The notes under the pieces: model-generated
The model's input: the letters and a program-made list of their open reading frames with translations, nothing else
Told to the model about the DNA's origin: nothing
Databases searched by the model: none
Part shown: piece by piece, positions 46,788-57,395 of the stretch
How the letters are laid out: each line of letters begins with the position of its first letter
Position numbering within the stretch: the stretch's first letter is position 1
Program-made: the position numbers and the translations under genes
Origin: Bombyx mori
Lineage: Eukaryota; Arthropoda; Insecta; Lepidoptera; Bombycidae
DNA length: 64,000 nt
NCBI RefSeq assembly: GCF_030269925.1
Contig: NC_085119.1
Span: 7,725,001-7,789,000, forward strand
Direction of reading: 5' to 3'

Positions 46788-48617
46788 CTATGTCGTTCCA
46801 GCGCCCCCCCCTATCACGGACCAGGGCAGGGTGTTAAACGCATTGGCGATATCGAGCGACACCGCCAAAGCCACCCCACCCCTGGAGACGGCCTCCTCCG
46901 AGAGGGCCCGCACGCGAAGGATCGCGTCTACCGTTGAGCGGCCCTCTCGGAAGCCATACTGCTCCGCCGACAAATCGGGTCCCACCCCGACCAGATGCTG
47001 GATGATGCGGGCTGCCAGAATGCGTTCCAGCAGCTTGCCCACCTCATCCAGCAACACGATGGGACGGTACCCGGCGGCAGTATCCGCCGGGCGCCCCTCC
47101 TTTCTCAACAGCACGAGTCTGCCCGTCCTCCACGATGAAGGAAACCGTCCCGACTCGAGGCAGGAGTTGTAAAGTCTCAAGAGTCGGTCCCCTAGGGCAC
47201 CAAGAGCCAAGGCCCAAACCCGGCCATGGACGCCATCCGGGCCGGGTGCAGTGTCCTTTGCGCACATTTTGCGAACGGCCACACGGAGCTCCGCCCCCGT
47301 TATATGGGGCACCTCAGCAGGGACTTCGCCGTCGTAGTCCGGCGGCGCGTCCATAGCGGGAGCGACAAATCCCTCCCGCTCCTGCGGGAAAAGCACCGAG
47401 ACGATGTCCCGCAGCTGCTGAGGCTGGAGACGCTCCGTGATCGGGGGGGCCCATGGGCGCATTTTATTGCGCACCATATGATAGGGCCGCCCCCACGGAT
47501 CCTCATCCAGCGTCTCCAAGAGACCCTCCATGTGTTGGTTCTTGGCTCTTCTGATGGCCAGCTGCAATGCCCTCTGCGCGACGCGGAATGCGCCGTGCAG
47601 CCGGGCCTCTGCTGCCGCGAACGCAATCGGATCGTTGCGCCGCGGCAGGCGGCGGCGGCGATGCCTGGCGCACTCGCGCCTCGCCCGAACGCACTCCACG
47701 CGGAGTTGCGCAATTTCGGGCGACCACCAGTACGCCTGGCGATTAGGAAGTCGAGGGCCGATCCGGGGCATCGACGCATCACAGATGCGACGCATCGTGT
47801 CCCGGAACCACCCTGCCTCTCCCTCGACCTCGACCGGGTGTGGACGCATGGGCGCCCACGCCGCCACCGTAGAGGCTTCCATCAGGAGCTCCTTATTCAG
47901 GCGCTTCAGTGCCCACTTGGGGAATGACCGGGATGCACCACGGGGGTGGTCCCCGTGGACGTCCGCGACTGTGGAGCGGGCGGAGAGATCAAACCGAATA
48001 TATCGGTGATCTGACAGTGTCTCCGCCCCCTCCAAAACTCTCCAGTCGCGGATACGGCGTGCGATGGCCGGGCTTGCGAACGTAACGTCCACAATAGACT
48101 CGCCCTGCCACCGCACGCACGTCGCAACCGAACCTCTATTCAACAAACAGAGGCCGGCCGCGTTTGCCCACCTCTCCAGTAGCCTACCACGAGCGTCCGA
48201 GCGGGGGGAGCCCCATGCGACAGACTTCGCATTGAGATCCCCCGCGAGAATCACCGGACGGGGAGCGAGGCGGCGAGCAATCGCCCCGATCCCGCCCAGG
48301 AAATGCCCGAACTCGACAGTAGGCCTGTTCGGAGAGAAGTACGCCCCGATCACGACGGTCCCTTCCAACTGCACCGCGACGAACCCTTGGCCCCTGGTCA
48401 CCATCGCCAGGGGGGGGATCGCCGCGTCTCTTCTTATGGCTATGGCCGCCAGGCCGCCATCGTCCCCGAACCAGCAATAATTTGCCGGGGGAACGAAATA
48501 TGGCTCGGCGACCACAGCCACATCTATAGACCACTCCGCCATACTCTGAGACAGCATGTCCTGAGCTCTGGCGGAGTGGTTCAGGTTTCCTTGGAGGAAG
48601 CGATAGGTGCGGTCCAT
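46788..48617 (-). CDS. R1-clade ORF2, endonuclease and start of reverse transcriptase
   Basis: 609 codons from the ATG in TAATG. The APE-type endonuclease shows QGNLNHS (10), VAEPY (Glu38), GDLNAKS (126) and LSDHRYI (202), which nick the target for reverse transcription. The reverse transcriptase follows, with FREGRSTVDAIL and motif A VSLDIANAFNTL (Asp589). The frame then runs through a G-run (C-run 46804-46811 on the + strand) and ends 12 codons later, before the catalytic YADD. One extra G shifts it. Confidence 0.9.
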   Translation of the reverse strand: MDRTYRFLQGNLNHSARAQDMLSQSMAEWSIDVAVVAEPYFVPPANYCWFGDDGGLAAIAIRRDAAIPPLAMVTRGQGFVAVQLEGTVVIGAYFSPNRPTVEFGHFLGGIGAIARRLAPRPVILAGDLNAKSVAWGSPRSDARGRLLERWANAAGLCLLNRGSVATCVRWQGESIVDVTFASPAIARRIRDWRVLEGAETLSDHRYIRFDLSARSTVADVHGDHPRGASRSFPKWALKRLNKELLMEASTVAAWAPMRPHPVEVEGEAGWFRDTMRRICDASMPRIGPRLPNRQAYWWSPEIAQLRVECVRARRECARHRRRRLPRRNDPIAFAAAEARLHGAFRVAQRALQLAIRRAKNQHMEGLLETLDEDPWGRPYHMVRNKMRPWAPPITERLQPQQLRDIVSVLFPQEREGFVAPAMDAPPDYDGEVPAEVPHITGAELRVAVRKMCAKDTAPGPDGVHGRVWALALGALGDRLLRLYNSCLESGRFPSSWRTGRLVLLRKEGRPADTAAGYRPIVLLDEVGKLLERILAARIIQHLVGVGPDLSAEQYGFREGRSTVDAILRVRALSEEAVSRGGVALAVSLDIANAFNTLPWSVIGGGAGTT

Positions 48618-49507
48618 TACTGTTGGACCACATCCATCGCTCCCTCCCCTTCACCGCTGCCCCCACCCTCCGGCACCGGTGCCGCAGCGGGGATTACAGC
48701 GTTGGCCAGTGCTCCTCTGGCCAACTTTCTCCTCTGCCGGCGCTTTGACTTCCGGTGCCGGTTGCGTTCGGTGTTATCACCGGACGGGAGGCACGCCTTT
48801 CCTCCCGCCCGGTGGTTAGCCCCGCGCCCGGCCGCAGCGCACAGAGCGCAGTGCGGGGCGGCCGCGCAGGACGCCGCTTTATGGCCCGGCTGGCCGCAGC
48901 GGAAACACAGACCGCTGCGGTCAACCGAGCTAGTGCACCTGGCGAGACCGTGTCCGGTGCTAAAGCACCGGAGGCATCGCCAGGCGCGTGGTTTAAGCAG
49001 GCGCACGTGGGCCGCTATCCAGCCCACGCGCAGCCTGCCTGGATTCCCCGACGGTCCCCCGGGCGGAGGAGCAGCCAGGGAGGCAGCCGTCTCCAACGGG
49101 CAACGCACCCACACTGAGCTGGCCCCGTTATAACCACGGCGCAGCTCACCCACGGTTACATTCTCCGGTGCACAGTTGCCCTGGGTAGCGACGGCCGCTC
49201 TCACCTCATCCCTGGTGGTGCAGTCGTCCAGGCCGGTCACTCTTAATTCCGCCATTTTTACCGGCCTGTGCACCCGCACCTCCTCCTCAGGCAAGACCAT
49301 ACGGAGCTTCGCCGCCAGACGCTCCGCGATGCCGGGACTATCGGCACCGGGACACTCTAACAGCTTGGCCCCATTGGCCGTCTGCCTGCTGCGGAGGCCC
49401 TCCTCCGCCCCAATCTCGTCCAGGTTGACTGCTTCACGCGCCCGGGCCATCACATCATTATATGTGATGCCCTTGGCCTCAGCGGCAGGCAGTAAAGTTA
49501 GAACCAC
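48617..49507 (-). CDS. R1-clade ORF1, C-terminal piece with zinc knuckles
   Basis: 296 codons continuing ORF1 in the +1 frame. It begins with the VLTLLP strand of the gag domain, then three nucleic-acid-binding zinc knuckles: C178-x2-C-x4-H-x4-C191, C201-x2-C-x4-H-x4-C214, and a longer C220-x2-C-x8-H-x6-C239. It ends in TAA that overlaps the ORF2 ATG (TAATG). The upstream sequence in this frame stays open past the displayed Met, so the Met is not the real start. Confidence 0.85.
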   Translation of the reverse strand: MVLTLLPAAEAKGITYNDVMARAREAVNLDEIGAEEGLRSRQTANGAKLLECPGADSPGIAERLAAKLRMVLPEEEVRVHRPVKMAELRVTGLDDCTTRDEVRAAVATQGNCAPENVTVGELRRGYNGASSVWVRCPLETAASLAAPPPGGPSGNPGRLRVGWIAAHVRLLKPRAWRCLRCFSTGHGLARCTSSVDRSGLCFRCGQPGHKAASCAAAPHCALCAAAGRGANHRAGGKACLPSGDNTERNRHRKSKRRQRRKLARGALANAVIPAAAPVPEGGGSGEGEGAMDVVQQ

Positions 49508-50861
49508 TGCCGCTGATCGCGGCGCCCGCGACGACTTCTTCCCTTTTTTTGTTTTTCTTGGCGGCTACAGGTGCTCGACCCTGTTGGGGAGCTGCCAGTG
49601 AGGCCTTTTTGGCACCCCGCCGGGCCACCACGTTCCACCCCTCGTCCATGTCTGACGGGGGCGGAGGCAGCGGACGGGACTGGGGTGCTTGTGATGGAGG
49701 CTTCGCGTTAGCGCCGCCCCCTCGCTTAGTTCGATCCCGTCCCGGGCCCGACCTGGTGGCCGGAGCCCGTACGGGAGCGGAACGGGTGGCCAAAGCACCC
49801 GTCACCGCCGGTTGCCTAACGTCGGCCGAAACAGTCACTCTCGCCTCGAGAGCCGCTAGCCTCCCGCCCAGCTTTTCTACTACAGCCTGGACGGTGCGGT
49901 TGATGACCTCGTCCAGGCTGAAGGTCTTCGGTTCTGGCGGAGCCAGCATCCGTGGCCCCGCGAGTGCTTGCTGCCGCGCGGCGGCGGTCGTCTCTCTAGA
50001 GCGCGGTGACGAGAGACGCGGACGCTCCTGTGCCGCACGCGGTGGTGGCAGCACAGGCCACTGATCACCAGTCAGCGCCGGGAGACGGGAGCTCCGAGGG
50101 GCTCCAGCGACCCAGGACGTCGCTGCTCCATCATCGGGCCGTTGCCGAGCTTGGAGCTGTGCTCGAAGTCTCGAATTCTCCGCCATCAGCTGTACCACCT
50201 GGTCATTGGCAGAAGCAACTGATGGCAGAACTTTCGAGACCTGCGAGACCACTTCTCGCAGTTTACGACCAGCGGCTTTGGTCTTGGTGCCATTGGCCGC
50301 GTATGATTTCACGGTCTTCATGGCCCTGTCTATGACCATGGCAGGATCCTGAAGGCCGCTCTCTTCCTCCTCTGTCGTCTGCCCATCCAACGAGGCGACA
50401 GACATTGACACTGATGATGGCGCCGGTGACGGCGCGCCCCTTTTCCGGGCGGGTCTCCCTCTAGGGGGCGGCATCTCCTCCGCAGCAGAGGCTGCATCGG
50501 AGATTACCAACACCTTTTCCGGCGGGGCATCTGCGCCAGAGGATGACGCTGGCTCCCCTACCCCCTCACGAGAGGAAGCTCGCCAAGACTTCCTCTTCCG
50601 CCTAATCTTCTTGGCGGTTGTCCCTTTCGGACCAGCCGCCTCGCCTTCGCTGACGAGCGCAGAGCGCGTCGAGCCAGCGCTGTCACACCTCGGTTCGACG
50701 GGTTTTCCGCTGCCCGTCGCACAGCCCCCTTCATCGTGGCATGCTTTGCCCCCCCCAGAATACGCGGGGCAGCATGCTCCCACCGAGGTGGGAGCACGGA
50801 GGGATTCTCCACCTAGGGTGGTACCCTCCTGGGGTAATTTTATTTTTAAGTTTGCCATCAT
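49479..50861 (-). CDS. R1-clade ORF1, N-terminal piece
   Basis: 460 codons from ATGATGGCAAAC on the - strand. It is Pro/Arg/Ser-rich, with basic stretches (KKIRRKRKSWR) and a Leu-containing heptad-like stretch near VVQLMAENSRLRAQL, as expected for a non-LTR gag-like RNA-binding protein that assembles with element RNA. The frame leaves the gag consensus after the seven-A run (T-run 49544-49550 on the + strand). One extra A there shifts the reading so that it ends 40 codons before the knuckle-bearing part would start. Reading frames before and after the run are +1 apart. Confidence 0.8.
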   Translation of the reverse strand: MMANLKIKLPQEGTTLGGESLRAPTSVGACCPAYSGGGKACHDEGGCATGSGKPVEPRCDSAGSTRSALVSEGEAAGPKGTTAKKIRRKRKSWRASSREGVGEPASSSGADAPPEKVLVISDAASAAEEMPPPRGRPARKRGAPSPAPSSVSMSVASLDGQTTEEEESGLQDPAMVIDRAMKTVKSYAANGTKTKAAGRKLREVVSQVSKVLPSVASANDQVVQLMAENSRLRAQLQARQRPDDGAATSWVAGAPRSSRLPALTGDQWPVLPPPRAAQERPRLSSPRSRETTAAARQQALAGPRMLAPPEPKTFSLDEVINRTVQAVVEKLGGRLAALEARVTVSADVRQPAVTGALATRSAPVRAPATRSGPGRDRTKRGGGANAKPPSQAPQSRPLPPPPSDMDEGWNVVARRGAKKASLAAPQQGRAPVAAKKNKKREEVVAGAAISGSGSNFTACR

Positions 50862-51505
50862 TTTTTGGTCCTTTGTTATTTAACCAGGGGTCGGTCCCCT
50901 GGGACGGCCCTTACGACTGGACTCCCTCCAGCCACTCATCTCATCACCGGGCACGTCACAAGCTTAAGATTAGGGCATTTTTTATAGAGGTACACATCCT
51001 CGCGGCCCCTGCTAGGCAGCGGCCCCCGTCCCCTACTCGGTAGGGATTACGGTATGCTTCTACGAAGCCACGCCGGTACACCGGTACCCCCCTCTGGAGG
51101 GCCTTCCCCTGTAGCCGCCAAGAGGCAGCCGGGGACATGGCAACCAGCGACCGGAAGGGAGTGCCCTCCGGTTCACTTCTCATCCACGTGGGGTCTACCA
51201 TTACTGACAGACCCACACGTCTGACCACGACGTGGCCACGCCGGCGTACCGGTACCCTCCTCTGGAGGGCCTTCCCCTTTAGCAGTCAAAGAGCTGCCGG
51301 GGACATGGCCTAGCCTCCAAAAGGTCTCCAGAAGGGAGCCTTCTCCCGCTTCACGCACCCTTTGTCCAGCAAAGGTGGGAAAAGGGAACACCGTGTGCAG
51401 TCTTCTTAGTTCGCGGCACCCCTCTGCAGACAATGCTGCTCCACGGTATCGGGGTGCACACTTAAGCCCCACCGCCGCGACAAGGCGAGACCACGTTGTG
51501 TGGGG
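50862..51505 (-). promoter_or_regulatory. R1-clade element 5' UTR with 168-bp repeats
   Basis: Two related units: GCCACGCCGGTACACCGGTA at 51067 and GCCACGCCGGCGTACCGGTA at 51235, each followed by CTCTGGAGGGCCTTCCCC and GCCGGGGACATGGC. The period is 168 bp. Internal promoters of non-LTR elements lie in the 5' UTR, so repeated units may act as promoter monomers (inference). Confidence 0.7.
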
Positions 51506-51513
51506 GAAGAGCT

Positions 51514-51876
51514 AGCGTAACCTACTCGCACGAAATGATACATACTGGAAATTAATAAGCGTTTTGTTTTTAATAACATGTCTGCCATTAACATTCTATT
51601 GTATCGATTTTAATATGAACGTAATGTCTCATAAAATTATAATGGTTGAATGTAAATAAAACAATAATATTATCTTACATACTATTTTAAATCATATTTA
51701 AACACCCACTTGACTGATCTAAAGATTTCATGAAAATTTTATCGAAATCGCTTCAGACATGTATATAATCAAAGCTTCAGACGTTTCGCAGCTTTTAGGG
51801 AATATACACATCGACATTTAAATGTATAGATAAAGTATAGGTACGTTTAAATATTTAAGCATTAGATAACAAATTA
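51514..51876. other. AT-rich spacer
   Basis: No supported feature. Confidence 0.5.
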
Positions 51877-52105
51877 AGTAATTTGGAACGCCTTGTGGTG
51901 ACCGGTAAAATAGAGGGAAAAAGGCCTAGGGGTAGAGGTCCCAAACGATGGTCGAACCAAATAGCGGAGGAACTGGGGATACCTATCAGCGACGCACTCC
52001 ACCGGGCTGCAGGGCGGGATCGATGGAGACAGTTGGTTGACGAAATCGGACGGAGTCACGATCCTCAGCAGTGAGGAACCGATCGAAGAGAGAGAGAGAA
52101 GTACC
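51877..52105 (+). pseudogene. RTE-like LINE ORF C-terminus
   Basis: The frame reads VVTGKIEGKRPRGRGPKRW, SNQIAEELG, AAGRDRWRQLVDEI and HDPQQ-stop. This is the characteristic C-terminal end of RTE/BovB-like or CR1-like LINE polyproteins in insects. It is followed by GAGAGAGAGAG. It is 5'-truncated, only the last 63 codons remain, and no A tail follows closely. Confidence 0.7.
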
Positions 52106-53059
52106 ATTACTAGGCACAAGTAAACATTTAAGTACCATTTCCTATTAAGTTTGTTAATCGATTTTTTTAGAACAAAAGAAATATGTGATTCGCAGAATGA
52201 ATTTAATTCTTGACATTGTTATTTATGGTCGAATTCCGGACATTAGACGAATATCAGTATACATATCACAACGTGAACCTCGCGAGAAGAGTTCGAAGTC
52301 TCAATTGGAATATGTAGTCTATAGCGGCTTACAATTTAAATCAGTATAGGTATATTGCTACTTCACGACCGAAATAGGTAGGTAGGGGTGGTGGTACGTT
52401 CCCGTGCGGGCTTATATTACGCCCTTATCACTAATTAATGTCGACCCTTTGCTGAAATAATACTTTAAGAACGGCGCTAACCATTTTCTGGTGGTGAATT
52501 CCTTAGTCGCCTTTTACTACATTCACGCTATTATGCTGGTCTAGGCAGATAAACAGTCACACGGCCTTTACAAGAAAAAAGTCAAAACAAAAATAGAGTT
52601 AGTTCTTCGGTTCTTAGATTTTGAATCGGCACGCTGCCAACATTTTCATCGCATATTTTTAAACTACAATACTCGGTTCGTGAAATATATGACGCCCGAG
52701 TTGATTGCCCGAGTTACGATTTTACTTTTCAAATAAACTTTGTAAGCAGTGTATAAGATAATTGCTTTATATAAAACGAGAATGAGCACATACATCACTA
52801 ATAATACAGTCATATTTATTATGATATAAAAAGCGAGCTCCCTTTACATTGGTTGATTGTGTTATTTTTTATCTTTAACACACATCGCAGCGAAGTAAAA
52901 TAATAAAATATCCAAACCAATATGAAAACATAAAGTGCGGATTATTTATTTATTTTCCTGGATAGAAGAACAAACTGCTCACCTCATGATCATAATGAGT
53001 AAATACAAATTTTCATGGTCGTAAATAATGTCGGATACGATCGTGTAATAAAAATCAAA
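52106..53059. other. AT-rich DNA with a degenerate SINE A scrap
   Basis: 52358-52420 resembles the reverse of the SINE A promoter-proximal tail (ACCGAAATAGGTAGG...GGTGGTACG...CCCGTGCGGG). Otherwise nothing is supported. Confidence 0.45.
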
Positions 53060-53332
53060 CCCGCAAAATTATAATTTGTGTAATTACTGGTGGTAGGACC
53101 TCTTGTGAGTCCGCGCGGGTAGGTACCACCGCCCTGCTTATTTCTGCCGTGAAGCAGTAATGCGTTTCGGTTTGAAGGGTGGAGCAGCCGCTGTAACTAT
53201 ACTTGAGACCTTGAACTTTATCTCAAGGTGGGTGGCGCATTTACGCTGTAGATGTCTATGGGCTCCAGTAACCACTTAACACCAGGTGGGCTGTGAGCTC
53301 GTCCACCCATCGAAGCAATAAAAAAAAAAATA
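53060..53332 (+). mobile_element. SINE family A copy, extended 5' part
   Basis: AATCAAACCCGCAAAATTAT precedes ACTGGTGGTAGGACCTCTTG, as in the full-length copy at 57396. Ends GCAATAAAAAAAAAA. Confidence 0.8.
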
Positions 53333-53902
53333 CTTCGCTGAGTCGCTATCTTTCACTTAGGAGTCTTTGTACAAAAGGGCTATACAAATAGCGCTCGGGA
53401 AACAAATCGACAAACAAGACAAAATTTTCGCGTCGCGAAAAAGGTCTGATATAATATGTACGTGGATCAGCATACCTGTCCCAGTATGAGCGTGATGTCC
53501 TCTGGTGGTCGATTATGCGATAGTAATGGAGACGAATTTCATCACAAACAATAAATTCGTCAGAGCAATCATATGATCACACTATATTGATTTTACGTAT
53601 GTGATCTCACTGTACAAACACAATTTTATTCTGTTCCATTTTTATTATATAAAATTAATATTTAATATGCGACACTGATAATCCAAGATATAGTAGGTAA
53701 CAACGTTTTGTTCTATAGGTAATGCAGAAGCTCTGTGTCTGAGTATTTGTAAAGGTGAATAGAAAAATAATAGAAAGATCTAAAGTGGAGGTGAAGAAGC
53801 CGCCAAAGGAAGTACTTACTTGAATGGAAAATATATTCAATATCATAGCAGTCTGGATACTAAAATTGGGACACAGTACATATTTTATTTGTGTTTTTAT
53901 TT

Positions 53903-54424
53903 TTATTTTTCTACTTCCCTTGTAGGCAGACGAGCATACGGCCCACCTGATGGTGAGTGGTTAGCGTCGCCCATGGACTTGAGCAATGCCAGTCTACCGC
54001 TTAATAGTCTCCACAAGTCTCGTTTGAAGAAGGACATATCATAGCGCTCGGGAAACACCGTGGGGGGGGGGAGTTCATTCCATAGCCGGATGGTACGTGG
54101 CAAAAAAGGCAAAAAATACCTCTGGAAACCCACTGTGGATGACTGCAGTGGCTCCAGGTAGTATGGATGAACTCTACTCCGGTGGCGGGCGGTACGATGG
54201 TATAAACGAGATGAGTATAAACGAGATGATTGGATCATCTCAAATATTTTTTCAGAGCATTGCTCATGGAACATACGGTAAAAAACACCGAGAGAACCGA
54301 AGTGTCTCCGCAGAACCAGATCTTCCAAAGGATCCGTGAGAATGGGATTATCGACAATCCGAACGGCCCTTTTCTGTATAGAGTCAAATGGATGAATGGA
54401 GTGGTTAAATTGAATATTTACCAA
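53903..54424 (-). mobile_element. LINE family B: ORF2 C-terminus with 3' tail
   Basis: A 173-codon - strand frame: [58 protein letters not shown] and [16 protein letters not shown], a jockey/CR1-like ORF2 end. It runs straight into the family B 3' tail. A stretch of ten Gs (54061-54070) and internal duplications show decay. It is the reference copy linking the short tails in this window to a LINE, and matches 63720-64000. Confidence 0.8.
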
Positions 54425-56861
54425 ACAATATTAGTATACAATATACAATATTAGATCAACAAGGAATGACATTACTATGAGACTCTTAGTTTAAACAATA
54501 TTTATAACACAATTTCGACTAATTTCCATAAGAAATTCCATTCTGTTTTAGCTCAGAACACATCCTAGCACTAATAATATTCTAATCGAGAGGTGAAATG
54601 CTATTTGTTTTATGCTACAGTTTTGCAACATTACAAGTGAGCAATATTTAAAGCTTACAATTTGGAAAAAATATCGCAACAAAAATACTTCATCAGCTTA
54701 TTACATAGAATGGGCTTCATTGAAGTTCAATTAAAAACATCGAATTGTTTATGTTATCAAATAAAACGGACCTGTAATTACATGTCACGTATTAAGTTAA
54801 ATATCGTTTAAACTAAATATCTTTTCAACCCTCGATATTAGAATTTATAAATATTATGTTGTCAATGTTAGTTTCACAGAATTAGAAACAGGATGTGATT
54901 ACCTTGTAAATAATAACCGAAAACAATACTTTACTAAGTTCCTGCAGGACAAAGAATTCAAATTGTATCGTCGTCTGCGATTTCGATCTAAACACGTAGT
55001 ATATTTGTATATTGTTCTGTTTCTAAAGTTTTATTGATTTTAACAGAGCAATGGAGATGCAGAGAAATCCACAAGTTAATAGTGCACAGTTACATTTTGG
55101 ACATATTTTTATTTAGTCTTCTGGTGGAAAAAACAAAATAATAAAAAAAGTAAATTCCAAACATTTACTGCAACAGAGTCTCCATCTGTTTTTTAGGTAC
55201 TATACTAATAAGAAATCAACTCTACAAGTTTTCCTATTTTCTCCAAACCCAATTTTACATTATTCCAAATAGTGTTGACGGAATCCACTAGGTGGCAGTA
55301 TGATCTTAGTATTGTCTTATTAAGAACATAGATGGCTGCATGATCTCTACTGAAATTTATGTTAGGGTTTCTAGTTTACCTTAAATTTGTTCTGATTATG
55401 GACATTATTATTTTAAAATATTTTATTTTAGTTCAATGAATAATGAAACAGCTCTCATCTTATTAAGCGGTTGACGTCGCTTATGGACACTGATAATACT
55501 AGGAGCACAGTCAGGTCACTAGCCAAGCGTAGATGGTCTAAAAGACTAAAAGTTATACAAAAGATTGATCCACGAACCACTTAAACATATTACAAGAAAT
55601 TATATGATTAATTTTCCAGAAAAAATCGATTAAGTAAAGGTCCCGGGCTCGACTTGCCCTCTCTGGACAATAGACAAGAATTCGGCTACCTATAAATTAT
55701 AACAGCGCAGCATTTACAATTTCATAGTTAACATCTATTAAGATAATTTATAGTCGTTTAATATTCTAGTAAAACGCAGAGATTTGATTATATTGATGTA
55801 AATATTTTTTGTAGTTTCGAGTCGTGGTGCATCGCGTGTCGCGTGCTTCCGACTTCTTTTTTTATTCACGTTCAGGGTTTTGTAGCCGTGTGTGTAGCTC
55901 ACAAAAACTAAACTGACCAGCGACTACTGGAATATACGAGTAATTTTTGTCAATTTCATAAATTACACGGCGTGCAGAGTGATTGTTGGTGGCCGCGGGC
56001 ATTATAGAGCCACTACTTATGGACGAAGACTGTTTTGATAAAATGAATTAGAAATAATAGGAATCTAATGTTCATTTAAATATTTTTAGTTTCATTAAAA
56101 TTACTTTTATGGTTCAATCTTGCGTTTCGTTATTTTCTTTTTATGAACACGTTGGTAAATATTGAACGGGTTTTTACTACAATTTTTCGTTTGGTCTACA
56201 TAGTCCTGAAAGTTTTACACAATTTACATATTTACAAATAAATAAAACCGCTGTTTAATACATGCATATGAATGTATATACGGTACATAGGTATACCAAA
56301 ATAACATTTTTTACAATATTTGTTTGTTCCAGCTAATCTCTGAACGGCTGGATCGATTTTGACGGGACTTTCACTAGCAGATAGCTAATGTAATAAGGAG
56401 TAAATTAAGCTACTCTTATTTTAGAAAAATCTAAAATTATTATATAACAAAGTAATGTTTTCTTAAATTCCACACGGACGAACATGGATAGGTATAACAA
56501 GTTTTAAATAAATTGGATTGGTAAAACATAAGGTTATAAGATTTTTTATTTTTATTTTTGGTGAGTAACAGTAGATTGTGAAATGACGCTTTATTGTTAC
56601 CGATGTTGTAAAACATACAAATCTCCTTTGTCAGTCGACGTTGACTCGATGAGCTTAATGTACCTACATTATAATATGTAGTTCTTATACTGAGCTGCGG
56701 CGTGGAAATTGCTCGATGGCGCCCCTCGATTCCACCGCGAAATTTGACTCGGCAAGACCGTTGGATCTCGCGCGTCGCCGACAACGGTGACGTCATTTCG
56801 ATTAGCTATCAAGATCAGTGCAATATTACTTACTGTATCTGTCTTATTTATAATGAGCTTA
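54425..56861. other. AT-rich intergenic DNA
   Basis: One small GC-rich patch (56690-56800) contains TGACGTCA, a CRE-like palindrome, but no gene start can be linked to it. A tail relic of LINE B may lie near 55460-55520. Otherwise nothing. Confidence 0.45.
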
Positions 56862-57088
56862 TAGAGCACTAGCCGTACTCGCCCGCTTCGCTGCGCATTT
56901 AAAATAAACATTATTATTTATTGTCATTATTATTAGGGAGTCCAACACTCATATAAATATGAACCTATCCATTAAATACATGTATTTTCTAAATGGATAC
57001 CAAGTTTCAAGTCAATCGGATGCATGGTTCAGGAGTTATAACGGAACATCCGTAAAACCACTGTAGATTTAAAATATTAGTATAGACA
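56862..57088 (+). repeat. Interspersed repeat, CACTAGCCGTACTCGCCCG...
   Basis: CTAGCCGTACTCGCCCGCTT start and ATATTAGTATAGAC end, the same terminal style as 33548-33757. Confidence 0.5.
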
Positions 57089-57154
57089 ATACCTACGATA
57101 ATACACAAAAAAAAATTGATGACCTATAGATCGATTTCCGAAATCAACATAGGA

Positions 57155-57395
57155 CATAGTTTTAGTGGTGGTAGGTCGTCTTGTGAGCCTTCACGGCTAG
57201 GTACCACCACCTTACCTACTTCTGCCGTGAAGCAGTAATGCGTTTCAGTTTGAAGGGTGGGGCAGCCGTTGTATTGTAATGCTGAGACTAAGAACTCGTG
57301 TTTCAAAGTGGGCGGCACCTTTTATGATGTCGATGTTTATGGGCTCCGGTAACCACTCAACACCATGTGGGCCGAATGCTCGTCCACTCATTTTG
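57155..57395 (+). mobile_element. SINE family A, degenerate copy
   Basis: AGTGGTGGTAGGTCGTCTTG to CATGTGGGCCGAATGCTCGT. No A tail, because the next SINE begins directly. Confidence 0.7.

Larger units (their letters stand above)
44956..51505 (-). mobile_element. Nearly full-length R1-clade non-LTR retrotransposon
   Basis: A 6.55-kb GC-rich element between 8-bp direct repeats GAAGAGCT (44948-44955 and 51506-51513). On the - strand the order is a 5' UTR with 168-bp repeats (51505-50862), gag-like ORF1 (50861-48617), ORF2 (48617-45434), a 3' UTR of 480 bp and a poly-A (T-run 44955-44972). ORF2 has APE-type endonuclease and reverse transcriptase and a C-terminal CCHC finger, and ORF1 has three zinc knuckles. 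This is the architecture of the R1 clade (R1, TRAS, SART, Waldo). The flank is neither rDNA nor TTAGG repeat. Truncated relatives lie at 20058, 62881 and 7233. The only breaks seen are one extra base in an A-run and one in a G-run. Confidence 0.93.

Noticed and set aside
47226..49133. Long + strand frames (up to 276 codons) over the R1-clade element
   Set aside because: High GC keeps the antisense strand open. The - strand frames have all the conserved motifs.
49540..49552. Programmed frameshift in ORF1 at the A-run
   Set aside because: The change needed is +1 (or -2), not the -1 of a classic A-AAA-AAG slip, and ORF2 shows the same kind of one-base excess. Insertion or sequence error is simpler.
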